Assembly (NCBI RefSeq): GCF_002895435.1
Contig: NZ_POYJ01000014.1
Location: forward strand, 1-64,000
Reading direction: 5' to 3'
Length of the DNA stretch: 64,000 bases
DNA from: Aquimarina sediminis
GTDB lineage: Bacteria; Bacteroidota; Bacteroidia; Flavobacteriales; Flavobacteriaceae
A program made the translations under genes and the position numbers. Shown one piece after another: positions 29,408 to 38,284 of this stretch; position 1 is the first letter of the stretch; every line of letters begins with the position of its first letter. The notes below the pieces were generated by a model that was given only the letters and a program-made list of their open reading frames with translations, ran no database searches and was not told where the DNA came from.

Positions 29408-30235
29408 ATGAGTTACAGTACAGAAAATACATTATTATATGTAAACGATCTAAGTGTTGCATATGGGGATAAAACAGTAATAAAAGATATTAATTTTGTA
29501 GAAAAAGATGTTATTAGAGAAGGTAGTATTACCGGACAGGTAATTGCTTTTGTTGGTCGCTCTGGTCGTGGAAAATCTACTCTTTTTAAAGCCATGACAG
29601 GGTTGATTAAACCTACTACTGGAAAAATACTTATCGCAGATACTGCTACCGAGTCAGAAAATGATGCCAAAGAAGTGCGAGAAGGAGATATTGGTTTTGT
29701 AGATCAGAAATATACACTGTTTAGAAATAAGACCGTATATCAGGCATTACTCTTTGCACTTCGTAAAAAAGAGATGTCCAAAGAAGAAAAGCACGATATT
29801 ATAATGAGCTATCTGGCAGACTGGGGGTTAGAAAAAGCCAAAGATCAATATCCTTGCGAATTGTCCGGAGGGCAACGTCAGCGTACAGCCGTTATAGAAC
29901 AAATATTATGTTCAGGTCATTATATGGTTTTGGATGAACCATTTTCTGGTCTTGATGTCGGTAATATTGAAGATGTAAAAAATGCATTTAATTTAATAAC
30001 CTCCACGCATGAGTTTAATACCATTATCTATTCTACTCATGATATTGAATTGGCAGTAGAACTGGCAGATAGTATCTATGTTATTGGTTACCCAACCATT
30101 GATGGTAAGCTGGGTGATTATGGTACTATTGTAAAACATGTAGATATGAAAGAATTGGATCTCGCCTGGAAAGATTTTGGTCTAGATCATATCGAAGTGG
30201 TAAAGCAGATAAAGGCTACTATGCTAAACTCTTAA
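29408..30235 (+). CDS. ABC transporter ATP-binding protein
   Basis: The ATG at 29408 follows the permease stop by four bases and gives a 275-residue protein; an upstream frame starting inside the permease is less likely. Walker A is GRSGRGKST (50-58), Q-loop VDQ (98-100), signature LSGGQRQR (152-159), Walker B MVLDEP (173-178), and H-loop STHD follows near 207. It is a NitT/TauT-type ATPase energising the preceding permease. The spacing shows translational coupling. All catalytic elements are intact. Confidence 0.88.
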   Translation: MSYSTENTLLYVNDLSVAYGDKTVIKDINFVEKDVIREGSITGQVIAFVGRSGRGKSTLFKAMTGLIKPTTGKILIADTATESENDAKEVREGDIGFVDQKYTLFRNKTVYQALLFALRKKEMSKEEKHDIIMSYLADWGLEKAKDQYPCELSGGQRQRTAVIEQILCSGHYMVLDEPFSGLDVGNIEDVKNAFNLITSTHEFNTIIYSTHDIELAVELADSIYVIGYPTIDGKLGDYGTIVKHVDMKELDLAWKDFGLDHIEVVKQIKATMLNS

Positions 30236-30345
30236 TGGATAGATCCTTTTTACAAATAAACAAAGGCATCGTACTGGTAAATGCTCTTTTAATATTGCAT
30301 TAGAATATGCTATTGTTATAGTGCGTATAGACCAATAGAGTGTTT

Positions 30346-31023
30346 ATGAAAAAGAAAGAAAACGGATCTAAATCAATAAAGAAACCTTGGCCCACAAAAG
30401 ATGCAATGGAGCAGATATATAAAATGAAGCTTTGGGGCGGAAGTAATTCTGATTTTTACTCTGGAACGGGATCGCATCATCCTGAAATCATAAACCCGTA
30501 TATAAATGCTGTAACATCATTTTTTACATCGTTTAAAGAACCACTTACTATATGTGATTTGGGGTGTGGAGATTTTAATGTAGGACAAAATCTGGTAAAG
30601 CATACTCAAAAGTATATCGCAGTAGATATAGTACCTGAGCTCATAGTACGGAATAAAGAGACTTTTAAAGAAAAAAAAATAGAATTTCACTGTTTGGATA
30701 TAGCAGTAGATGATTTACCTTCTGGAGATTGTGTTTTATTAAGACAAGTACTGCAACACCTATCAAATGCTGAAGTGAAAAGTATTGTAGATAAGCTAGG
30801 TGATTTTAAATACATTATTTTATCAGAACATTTGCCTGATGGTGATTTTGTACCCAACAGAGATATTGTTTCGGGGCAAGGAATTAGATTAAAAAAACAA
30901 AGTGGTTTAGATGTTCTGGCACCGCCGTTTAACTTAAAGGTAAAAGAAGAGAAACAATTATCCTCAGTGACAACAAGTGATTATAAAGGGAGAATAGTAA
31001 CTACACTTTATCAAGTTTTTTGA
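30346..31023 (+). CDS. Class I SAM-dependent methyltransferase
   Basis: The ATG at 30346 is preferred over a GTG two codons upstream; the product has 225 residues. Motif I is DLGCGDFNVG (71-80), followed by an acidic loop AVDIV (92-96) and a later CVLLRQVLQHL segment typical of post-I motifs. There is no signal peptide. The substrate is unknown. It follows the ABC genes by about 110 bases and may be separate. It converges with the PD40-type lipoprotein gene, the two stops being only 8 bases apart. Confidence 0.7.
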   Translation: MKKKENGSKSIKKPWPTKDAMEQIYKMKLWGGSNSDFYSGTGSHHPEIINPYINAVTSFFTSFKEPLTICDLGCGDFNVGQNLVKHTQKYIAVDIVPELIVRNKETFKEKKIEFHCLDIAVDDLPSGDCVLLRQVLQHLSNAEVKSIVDKLGDFKYIILSEHLPDGDFVPNRDIVSGQGIRLKKQSGLDVLAPPFNLKVKEEKQLSSVTTSDYKGRIVTTLYQVF

Positions 31024-31031
31024 TTACCTCT

Positions 31032-31979
31032 TTACTTCCTTTTAGTATTAAAAACCACATCGGCATTTACCCAATAGACTTCTCCTTTTGTGACTCCTTT
31101 CCATCCTCTATCCGATGAAGCGCTATACCTTTTTGAAAAGAAGAAATATTTACTGTCAGGAGACATATAAGGGCAGTAATAAATCCAATCTTCGGTTGGT
31201 GATTCACCAAGGTCAAAATAAACAGGCTTTTGCCATTTGTTATTTTTTTTGAATGATATGGCAAACCCCTTTTCATCGCTATACGTATTTGCAGTGATCA
31301 AAGAGGTTTCATCGGGGGTAACGTAAGTGCTTCGTTCACTTTCTTCAGAATTGACTTCAGGTCCAATATTTACTGGTATATCAAACTTTCCTTCTCCTAA
31401 GTATTGAGCACGATAAATATCTCGTTTACCAAATCCCCCTGGGCGGTCAGATGTAAAATAGATGCTTCCATCAGCAACAACTACCGGATATGATTCTGCA
31501 TAGTCACTTGTCGATATTGGATATCCAACCTTTGAAGCTATTTGCCATTTTCCATTTACTTTTTGACTTCTATAAATGTCCGGTTTAGATGTATTGGATC
31601 TATCTTTAGGGCTTATTCCCAAAAAATACATTGTATGGCCATCTAACGTAATCGAAGGGTCTATAGCTACAGATACTGACTTTTGATCAGCATACATTTG
31701 AATTGGTTGAGGCGTAGTCCAGTTGCCCTTTATTAATTCTGAATGGTGTATAACAAAACTACCTTCAATAATTCTGGTGAAAAACAACTCAGTAAAAGAA
31801 GAATTAAACACCGTATTAATTTCTACACGGTCAGTATTTATCAGTGATGGCGAAAACAGTTTTGGCGTAGTACCCACTAGTTCCTGACCCAAATAAGGAT
31901 TATGTGAGTCAGTGAATATACAGCTTTGTAATACAAAAGCTAGTCCAATTATTGATAAGAAATGATACCTGTTGTTCAT
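31032..31979 (-). CDS. PD40/TolB-like beta-propeller lipoprotein
   Basis: A lipoprotein signal ends LQSC (Cys20). The 315-residue protein carries WD40-like PD40 repeats, clearest at 174-190 (YFTSDRPGGFGKRDIYR), with others near 116-140 (MYFLGISPKDR) and at the C-terminus (YFFFSKRYS). Such propellers in Bacteroidota are usually surface or periplasmic scaffolds. No enzymatic motif and no OmpA domain are present. It is monocistronic, with a 328-base upstream region containing two TACACTT boxes. Confidence 0.72.
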   Translation of the reverse strand: MNNRYHFLSIIGLAFVLQSCIFTDSHNPYLGQELVGTTPKLFSPSLINTDRVEINTVFNSSFTELFFTRIIEGSFVIHHSELIKGNWTTPQPIQMYADQKSVSVAIDPSITLDGHTMYFLGISPKDRSNTSKPDIYRSQKVNGKWQIASKVGYPISTSDYAESYPVVVADGSIYFTSDRPGGFGKRDIYRAQYLGEGKFDIPVNIGPEVNSEESERSTYVTPDETSLITANTYSDEKGFAISFKKNNKWQKPVYFDLGESPTEDWIYYCPYMSPDSKYFFFSKRYSASSDRGWKGVTKGEVYWVNADVVFNTKRK

Positions 31980-32307
31980 ATTACCTGGTTTATAGTTGCG
32001 AGCGATTGGTTATATATTGTACAGGGTAGAGAAGGGGGTACTTTTCTTATTTGTACACTTTCGTATTTTTTTTTACACTTTTTATAAAAGATTTGAAGGT
32101 CTTATAAAGATAAGTAAATAAAATTATTAAAATATTAAAAATATGGTATTTAGGTGTTGCAAATATCGACCTTCTTTTTTGGAAGAAATACATTATCATA
32201 TAATAGGTTACAGAAACATCAAACCTACTTTTTCCTCAACTTGTTAATAGTATTAATTTTTGTAGAACTATCATTAATCATCGAAGATCAAGATATGTTT
32301 CGAGGTT
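31980..32307. other. Intergenic region upstream of the propeller lipoprotein
   Basis: There is no supported gene here. TACACTT occurs at 32054 and 32074 in a very T-rich context, possibly regulatory for the minus-strand lipoprotein. A 77-codon plus-strand frame that begins at 32154 overlaps the next gene and has no coding character. Confidence 0.45.
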
Positions 32308-32610
32308 TTATTCGGCAAATACGTCGTAGTGTGTCACTTTTTTTTCAAATTCAAGAAGATAATCTTTATCTCTCGGGTAGTATTTAGCAATTTGGTAATC
32401 ATCCCCAGCAAAATTTTTGATAACATCTATGTTTTCCCAAAAGGTTATAAGGTTAAAATGAGCGATATCTCCTTCAACCCTCCTAAGAAAAGTTAGCTTA
32501 ACAAAACCTTTAGTATTTTTATAATCAGGAATTGCTTGTGATTTCATAAAATCTGCGTATTCTTCAAAGTGTTTGGCTTTGGTTTTTCCATGCCATATTC
32601 TTGCAACCAT
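32308..32610 (-). CDS. Antibiotic-biosynthesis-monooxygenase-like dimeric alpha/beta barrel protein
   Basis: The 100-residue protein has the short ferredoxin-like pattern of ABM-domain proteins: an opening strand MVARIWHGKTK, helix HFEEYADFMKSQAIPDY, strand GFVKLTFLRRV, strand AHFNLITFWENIDVIKNFAG, then a helix with PRDKDYLLEFE. There is no signal peptide. Such proteins are small dimeric mono-oxygenases or ligand-binding barrels; the substrate is unknown. It lies 9 bases after the GNAT gene and is probably co-transcribed with it. Confidence 0.65.
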   Translation of the reverse strand: MVARIWHGKTKAKHFEEYADFMKSQAIPDYKNTKGFVKLTFLRRVEGDIAHFNLITFWENIDVIKNFAGDDYQIAKYYPRDKDYLLEFEKKVTHYDVFAE

Positions 32611-32619
32611 ATTTTTAGT

Positions 32620-33027
32620 TTAATGTTCACTACCATTATAGATCCACATTGGTTCGGTTTTACCCGCTCTTTCAAAACCTATTTTTTGATAAAAATCTAT
32701 AGCTTTGCCATCAGCAGTTAGCATTTGCATATGAAATTTATTGTATTTTTCCTGCATTTTGGCCATTATCATTTGTCCAATTCCTTTTCCTTGGTGATTT
32801 GGACAAACCAGTAAATGTGGATAATAAACGACTAGATGCCCATCAGAAATTGCATTTCCTATACCAATCAATTTGTTTTCAGACCAAGCAGAAACCAATG
32901 AATGAGAGTTCATCAAGGCATTATATAAATCAACAGGTTTGTCGGCAGAACTCCATTTGTTAGAGCGATATAGCTCAATTATCTGTTCCTTGCTAATATT
33001 TCTAGTTTCGGAAATTTCAACTTTCAT
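32620..33027 (-). CDS. GNAT family N-acetyltransferase
   Basis: The 135-residue protein has the GNAT core: beta strand LVSAWSENKLIGIGNAI, then LLVCPNHQGKGIGQMIM, where QGKGIG is the acetyl-CoA pyrophosphate-binding loop, and a final AIDFYQKIGFERAG motif. The length is slightly short but complete. The substrate is unknown. It is the first gene of a two-gene minus-strand unit with the ABM-like protein. Confidence 0.8.
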   Translation of the reverse strand: MKVEISETRNISKEQIIELYRSNKWSSADKPVDLYNALMNSHSLVSAWSENKLIGIGNAISDGHLVVYYPHLLVCPNHQGKGIGQMIMAKMQEKYNKFHMQMLTADGKAIDFYQKIGFERAGKTEPMWIYNGSEH

Positions 33028-33196
33028 TATTTGCTAGATGTTTTTAGAGTAAGTGTAAAAATAAGAAAGAATGTCTAGGCTTATGAGTATAGTTTTTCTT
33101 TTTAAGAGATCGAGCTTAATCATTTGCCAATCTAACTCAAAAAAAAGCTCTGTTATGTCCATTTACGAATGAAGATGATTAGCACTGAATTAATTT

Positions 33197-34276
33197 TTAC
33201 TGTTTTTTTAATTTTTTAACTGCTGGAACAATGAATTTTCCCAAAACTTCATCTGTATAGTTATGAGCATTCCGGTTGTTATAATTGACAGTAGTTACAA
33301 CAACAGTCAAGTCTAAACCTGGAAACACCATGGCTTTATTACCTCCATTGCCCGACATATAATACGATTTTTCCTTATGAAATTCTTTAATCCACCATAA
33401 ATACCCGTATTCTGTATTATCATTAATTGAAACTTTTGGAGACATAGATTTTAAAACCCATTCGGAACTCAATAGTTGTCTGTTGTTCCAGTTACCTTTG
33501 TTTAAATATAGTTGTGCTATTTTCAATAAATCTCTACTTCTTAGTTGTAATCCTCCCCCTGTCATAGGTATTCCTGTTGGAGTATATTGCCATTTGTAAT
33601 TCCTTTTTTCGATACCTAATTGAGAAAATAATCTTTTATATGCATAGTCAGCTAAAGAAGTTTTACTAGCTTGATTGATAATACTACCTAAAACTACAGT
33701 ACCCGAGGTACAATAGCTAAAACTTCTACCGTATTTTGAATCTTCAGGTTTTTTTATCCAGTCTGGGTATCCTTTTATTGGCAAATCCCAATAAAATTTA
33801 TCCCAACTTTCTACAAGGTACATTCGTTCTTCATTACCTCTAGAAAATTGATTCCCGTCATTGCATTCTAAGATAGAACTCATCGTAAGTAAATCTTCTA
33901 TGGTAATTGATTCTTTACGTTTATCATAATTTTGTATAGCGGACTTGTCAAAAAATGTTATTGCATTACTATCTTCTGAGGGGAGTAATTTATCATCAAT
34001 CAATGTTCCAATTAAAGTACCAGTTATTGTCTTAGTGGCAGATCTTGTATTGTGCATCGAATTGACATTTTTTCCGTTGTAATAATTTTCGAATATGACA
34101 TTACCATTGTGCGATACCAAAACACTTGTGATTCTCTCATACTTCCCCGAAAGGATTAGACTATCCATTTTTTGTAATAGTGGTATTTGATGAGAGTTTG
34201 TTTTGTCAAAATTAATTTGAGCATTACCAAAAAACAATGAGAATATTGAAAAAGTAAATAAAAGGAAACGCTGCAT
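33197..34276 (-). CDS. Exported serine hydrolase, class C beta-lactamase fold
   Basis: The ATG at 34276 gives MQRFLLFTFS with a clean signal peptide ending FGNAQ. A TTG nine codons upstream is possible but unnecessary. The product has 359 residues. The nucleophile motif is SATK (79-82) and the second motif is Tyr188 in FSYCTSG. A later GNGGNK segment replaces the usual KTG or HxG. This is the beta-lactamase/penicillin-binding-protein-like fold; members act as esterases, peptidases or amidases, and resistance should not be assumed. It lies 63 bases downstream of an AraC-type regulator on the same strand. Confidence 0.78.
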   Translation of the reverse strand: MQRFLLFTFSIFSLFFGNAQINFDKTNSHQIPLLQKMDSLILSGKYERITSVLVSHNGNVIFENYYNGKNVNSMHNTRSATKTITGTLIGTLIDDKLLPSEDSNAITFFDKSAIQNYDKRKESITIEDLLTMSSILECNDGNQFSRGNEERMYLVESWDKFYWDLPIKGYPDWIKKPEDSKYGRSFSYCTSGTVVLGSIINQASKTSLADYAYKRLFSQLGIEKRNYKWQYTPTGIPMTGGGLQLRSRDLLKIAQLYLNKGNWNNRQLLSSEWVLKSMSPKVSINDNTEYGYLWWIKEFHKEKSYYMSGNGGNKAMVFPGLDLTVVVTTVNYNNRNAHNYTDEVLGKFIVPAVKKLKKQ

Positions 34277-34339
34277 ATTTGTGTAGTTATAATTATTACT
34301 CAAAGATAGTCGTTCGCTAAATTGAAAAATAGAATGAAA

Positions 34340-35149
34340 TTAACATTTGCGACATTTGGATTGAAACTCTTTTGGAGTCATTCCCATATAGTTTTTGAAG
34401 GTTCTGGAAAAATGACTTTGATCAGAAAACCCAATTTCATAGGTAATACTAGAAAGAGATTTTTTTGAAGACAGCATAAGATCAATAGCTTTTTTTACTT
34501 TTAGCTGTCGTATATAGTCTCCTAAAGTTTTAGAAAAATATTTGGGTATAGCCCGAGATAAATGTCCAGGATGAACACCTAGTTGTTCTGAAAGGTATTT
34601 TAAACTTAGCGATTTTGTATCACTATGAAGAATTTCTACAAGAGAAGATAACCATAATGGTTTTTTTTCAAATGAATACACTTTTTCTGAATTGATATTT
34701 TCACACAATTCTGATGTTAAAAGTTGACAAGAAACTTCAGAATATGCATCAGCGCATTTAAACTCTGTATAAAGTTTTGATAATATATGGTGCAGTTTAG
34801 GGTTTTTTATAAGCTGACTACCTTCCCAAAGATTAATATCAATTTTGTTTTTTTGAAACCAGCTTTTTTCAAATTCAATATGAAAACCTCTAGCATACTT
34901 AGATTCTTTAGAATTAAAATGAGGTTCTTGCCAATTATGAAGAAGAAAGCTACCTGGCGGACAAATCGTTTTAGTCTTTTTGTTTACATCGTATAAATTT
35001 CCTTGAAGGACATACATAAAATAAGGGTTTTCATGAAAATGCCAGTCCGTTTTATCTATTAAATAATTATATTCTGAAAACAAGAGACCATTTGTTTCTA
35101 GTTCTGAGTGCATGGCTCCATAATATGTTCCTTTTGTTAATATTTTCAT
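34340..35149 (-). CDS. AraC family transcriptional regulator
   Basis: In this 269-residue protein an N-terminal cupin-like sensing part (TDWHFHENPYFMYVLQGN and SFLLHNWQEPHF) precedes a C-terminal double helix-turn-helix. The second helix region reads SITYEIGFSDQSHFSRTFKNYMG, the classic AraC signature, followed by MTPKEFQ. It is probably a ligand-responsive activator. It is immediately upstream of the serine hydrolase at 33197-34276 in the same direction, so that hydrolase is the likeliest target. Confidence 0.85.
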   Translation of the reverse strand: MKILTKGTYYGAMHSELETNGLLFSEYNYLIDKTDWHFHENPYFMYVLQGNLYDVNKKTKTICPPGSFLLHNWQEPHFNSKESKYARGFHIEFEKSWFQKNKIDINLWEGSQLIKNPKLHHILSKLYTEFKCADAYSEVSCQLLTSELCENINSEKVYSFEKKPLWLSSLVEILHSDTKSLSLKYLSEQLGVHPGHLSRAIPKYFSKTLGDYIRQLKVKKAIDLMLSSKKSLSSITYEIGFSDQSHFSRTFKNYMGMTPKEFQSKCRKC

Positions 35150-35224
35150 TTCAAAAAGTTTGCAAACATGTACTGTAAAATACGCTTTAATTTAATTTTA
35201 TGTATCTTTTTCTAGTAGTTTATT

Positions 35225-35716
35225 CTAAGTCTCTGCTATTCCTCCAATAGCAATTACTTTATTGTTTTCCAATCTTATTTCAATTCCATGTTCTGTATCT
35301 AGTTCATAACGAATAGGAATTTGGATATTTTCATTGTCGAGTATTCTTATGTAAACAAGGTTCTTGATTTTTTCGAAATGCTTTTCTTTTGAATCTATGT
35401 TTAAGGGTTTTTCTCCGGACTTCTCTTCATTTTCATAGTAATGGGCATATAACAATAGATACCGCTCAAAAGTCTTGGTCATAATCTCGTCAATAATAGG
35501 ATCCAGATTATTAATAAACTTTATATATGTACTTTCAAAATCGTTTAATTTATTGTCATTTGGCACTGTTTCAATTTCTTCTCCCTGATCATCAAATTCA
35601 CTTCCTAAAAAAATGGTTGTATTAGCATTATCAAAATGTTTAGAGTTAAAAACAATCTCGGCTGAAAACCCAGCCCAGTCTTCTTCTATTTTTTTCCAGT
35701 ATTTATGCTTTTTCAT
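35225..35716 (-). CDS. Uncharacterised cytoplasmic protein (DUF6985-like tail, tentative)
   Basis: The 163-residue acidic protein has no signal peptide. The middle is helical (FERYLLLYAHYYENEE). The C-terminal strand pair, with DTEHGIEIRLENNKVIAIGG, recalls the DUF6985 pattern seen in immunity-like proteins, but I hold this loosely. It lies 17 bases downstream of a serine hydrolase/TPR gene and is probably in the same MarR-headed operon. Confidence 0.5.
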   Translation of the reverse strand: MKKHKYWKKIEEDWAGFSAEIVFNSKHFDNANTTIFLGSEFDDQGEEIETVPNDNKLNDFESTYIKFINNLDPIIDEIMTKTFERYLLLYAHYYENEEKSGEKPLNIDSKEKHFEKIKNLVYIRILDNENIQIPIRYELDTEHGIEIRLENNKVIAIGGIAET

Positions 35717-35733
35717 ATGAGTTGTATATCGTT

Positions 35734-37161
35734 TTAGCTACCTAATAATTCTTTCAATTTTTCTGTTGCATTGGTGTTTTTAGGATTAATTTCTAAACTT
35801 TTTTGATAGTTTTCTATTGCCTTGTTATTTTGATCATCATTCATATAAGCTTCTCCTAAAGAATCATAAGCATAGTAAGACTCGGGAAAAGCAAAAACTT
35901 CGAATTTAAATAACTCTATAGCTTTTTTGTAAAACCCTCTTTTTATCATTTCATATCCTTTGGAATTTATCTCTATTTCAGAAAGCCCTGTTTTAGAATT
36001 TACCATCATTTTTTTCGAATGTTCAATCCCTTTATTTAGACAAGTATTGATTATTTTTTTAGTAAAAAAATAGCTATCTAGTTTTGGTGAACTACCTGCA
36101 ATAGTTTTTTCTATAAAAAATCGAGCATCTATAAACCCTTGATTCAAATCTTTGTTAGTAAGAATGATTACGGTGTAATTTTGTTTTTCGAATATTCTCC
36201 ATTCTGCACCAACACCAAAATGGCCACCACTATGACCATATATGCCCGAACCTTTTGCTCCTGCAAATTGCATTCCGTATCCATACCAGGCATTTTTTGG
36301 TTCTTCTTTCATAATGTTAGTATAGTCCTCATTTAAGAGTTGATTGTTTTTAAAAGCAGTAGCAAATTTATATAGATCATCTAGGTTTGAGTAACCGCCA
36401 CCAGCAGGGCCACCTTTTACAGCACTCATAAAAATAGTCTTTTGAAATTTGTTTGGGTAAACATCAGATAGAGTATAGTTTTCAGCGGAATTTTCAATGG
36501 GGTGGTCAACATCATAGTTGCCCGTATTCTGCATATTTACTTTTGAAAAAATATGTTTTTCGATATATTTCTCATATGATGTTTTTGTAACTATTTCTAT
36601 AATTCTACCCAGTATGATATAGTTTGTGTTCCTGTAGGCAAATTGCTCATTAGGTTCAAATTCTAAAGGTTGATTTTCATATAAGTAAGCTAGATTTTCT
36701 ATTGTTCTAAACCGCTCCTTAGAAGTATTCAAAAATTTATCTAAGTGAAAATAATTTGGCAGTCCACTTCTATGTTGTAGTAATAATCTAATTGTTATAG
36801 AATCTCTAGCAATTTTGTTTGGGTAGTTCGGTATGAATTTTTTGATTTTGTCATCTAATGATAATTTTCCTTCTTGTACTAATTGAAAGATTGCAGCGGC
36901 TGTAAATGACTTACCAATAGACGCATAAGAGAATTTGGTTTTTGTATTGTTTTTGACCTGATGACCTATATGAGCAAATCCATATGCTTTTTTCAATAAA
37001 ATGCTATCGTTCTTTGCAATTAGGAGTGCACCACTAAACCCCTCTAAAGAATCTAAGTAATTTTCGATTTGTTGTGCTTTAGAATCTTGATGCACTTTTA
37101 TCTTTTTATCAAGACAGGATAAGAAGAGTACAACTATTAATATATAGTATAATTTATTCAT
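35734..37161 (-). CDS. Serine hydrolase lipoprotein (beta-lactamase fold) with C-terminal TPR
   Basis: The 475-residue protein has a lipoprotein signal ending FLSC (Cys16). The beta-lactamase fold has SIGK (81-84) as nucleophile motif, YRN (176-178) and an HSGGHFG third motif near 310. The last ~90 residues form tetratricopeptide-like helices (DSLGEAYMNDDQNNKAIENY). The TPR suggests a protein partner. Its start overlaps the MarR gene by 8 bases, so the two are translationally coupled and jointly regulated. The substrate is not predictable. Confidence 0.8.
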   Translation of the reverse strand: MNKLYYILIVVLFLSCLDKKIKVHQDSKAQQIENYLDSLEGFSGALLIAKNDSILLKKAYGFAHIGHQVKNNTKTKFSYASIGKSFTAAAIFQLVQEGKLSLDDKIKKFIPNYPNKIARDSITIRLLLQHRSGLPNYFHLDKFLNTSKERFRTIENLAYLYENQPLEFEPNEQFAYRNTNYIILGRIIEIVTKTSYEKYIEKHIFSKVNMQNTGNYDVDHPIENSAENYTLSDVYPNKFQKTIFMSAVKGGPAGGGYSNLDDLYKFATAFKNNQLLNEDYTNIMKEEPKNAWYGYGMQFAGAKGSGIYGHSGGHFGVGAEWRIFEKQNYTVIILTNKDLNQGFIDARFFIEKTIAGSSPKLDSYFFTKKIINTCLNKGIEHSKKMMVNSKTGLSEIEINSKGYEMIKRGFYKKAIELFKFEVFAFPESYYAYDSLGEAYMNDDQNNKAIENYQKSLEINPKNTNATEKLKELLGS

Positions 37162-37600
37162 TACTTTGGGATTGACAATTTTGAGTTATTTTTTTTAAAA
37201 TAGTATATAGCTGCTGTAATTCTTTATCTGATAAAGAATGTAAGGCTGTTTCTCTGTTTTTCTTAATTACTGGTTTTAATTTGGCTATAGTCTTTTTTCC
37301 ATTTTTGGTTATTTCTAATTTCGACTTTCGTTTATCATTCTTATCAACATTTTTTGTCAAGTAATCCTTGTCTATCATTAATTTTATGATGCGAGACATA
37401 GATGCGTAGTCTTTAAATACTAAATCTGCTACTTCGGATTGACTCTTATTATTAGTTTCAAGAATAATAAGAATCAAGGCTTGATCTACCGTGATATTGA
37501 GACCAGTTTTAGAAATATTCTGTTGGCTTAATCCGCGATAAGCTTTTATGGTTTCTTCAATAGAATAAAGTACTGTGGTGGTTGGTGTATTGAATTTCAT
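37154..37600 (-). CDS. MarR family transcriptional regulator
   Basis: The 148-residue protein has the MarR winged helix: LILIILETNNKSQSEVA, then DYASMSRIIKLMIDKDYLTK as recognition helix region, wing DKNDKRKSKLEITKNGK, and a C-terminal dimerisation helix. Two TTTGATATATCAA palindromes lie directly upstream of its start, implying autoregulation of the operon with the serine hydrolase it overlaps. The inducer is unknown. Confidence 0.85.
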   Translation of the reverse strand: MKFNTPTTTVLYSIEETIKAYRGLSQQNISKTGLNITVDQALILIILETNNKSQSEVADLVFKDYASMSRIIKLMIDKDYLTKNVDKNDKRKSKLEITKNGKKTIAKLKPVIKKNRETALHSLSDKELQQLYTILKKITQNCQSQSNE

Positions 37601-37603
37601 ATT

Positions 37604-37653
37604 TTGTTTGATATATCAAGTAAATATATTAAATTATTTGATATATCAAATAA
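37604..37653. promoter_or_regulatory. Two MarR-type operators
   Basis: TTATTTGATATATCAAATAA at 37634-37653 is a perfect 20-bp palindrome. A second site, TTGTTTGATATATCAAGTAA at 37604-37623, shares the TTTGATATATCAA core. Their centres are exactly 30 bp apart, on the same face of the helix, and the nearer one ends three bases from the marR-type start codon. The size and symmetry are typical for MarR dimers. Confidence 0.75.
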
Positions 37654-37771
37654 AATATAAGGAAATTGGATCTGTTCTCTATTTAAAATGCAAGCTTGCG
37701 CGAGTAATTAATGTTATCATAACAATTTTTGATTTACTTGTGGTCTAATACTATATTGAGTAACATTTATC

Positions 37772-37803
37772 ATTGTTAAAATCTTAATTTTGAATTATTT
37801 TTG
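37772..37803 (+). promoter_or_regulatory. Promoter of the secreted 119-residue protein
   Basis: ATTG (37772-37775), 20 bases, then TATTTTTG (37796-37803), an exact TAnnTTTG -7 element. The start codon is at 37831, 28 bases further. Confidence 0.5.
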
Positions 37804-37830
37804 TAGCATATACATCTTAAATTTTTTATT

Positions 37831-38190
37831 ATGAAGAATCGTATTTTGCTTGTTTTTTTAGTGAGTTTGTTTTCTGGTATTATTTACGCTCAAAATTCTA
37901 ATTCGAATATTAGCATAGGAGATGTTTTTGTTATAGGTGAAGCATCTAATAATAGTTATAAGCATATTGATTTTCCAAGTGCTAACTTCATTATTAAAAA
38001 AGGAGGAATAGCCAATTACAAGAATGTTAAAGGTAAAAAAGTTGAAGTGGTATCAATAAAAGAGAAGAAAGATGGAGGTTTAACTGCTACAATTACATTA
38101 GCCTCTAAAAAACTCTTTTTTAATAGTCATAAATATATAAAAGTTGATATTACAGAAGCAATTCACCAAAAGGAATTGGTAAGGATTTGA
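37831..38190 (+). CDS. Small secreted protein of unknown function
   Basis: This 119-residue protein has a signal peptide ending IIYAQN (about 1-20). The mature ~99 residues are basic and beta-rich (SIGDVFVIGEASN, FIIKKGGIANYKN, GGLTATITLASKK). There is no Cys for lipidation and no sorting tail, so it is periplasmic or released. A good promoter precedes it. It is the only plus-strand gene in a long minus-strand block. I do not recognise a family. Confidence 0.6.
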   Translation: MKNRILLVFLVSLFSGIIYAQNSNSNISIGDVFVIGEASNNSYKHIDFPSANFIIKKGGIANYKNVKGKKVEVVSIKEKKDGGLTATITLASKKLFFNSHKYIKVDITEAIHQKELVRI

Positions 38191-38284
38191 AATAGGGGTT
38201 GAATTAGGGAGCTTTAATTGCTTTGATTTTATACACAAGGTTGGTCGTTTAGTTTTCTACTTGCATACAGCATGTTGGCTGTAG

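Noticed and set aside
32033..32080. TACACTT boxes at 32054 and 32074 as another LytTR-type array
   Set aside because: Spacing is 20 not 21 bp, only two boxes exist, the sequence differs from NTTCAC, and the T-rich context makes chance matches likely.
32154..32387. A 77-codon plus-strand frame
   Set aside because: It overlaps the ABM-like gene on the other strand, has a biased Phe/Leu/Ile composition typical of antisense AT-rich DNA, and no homology signal.
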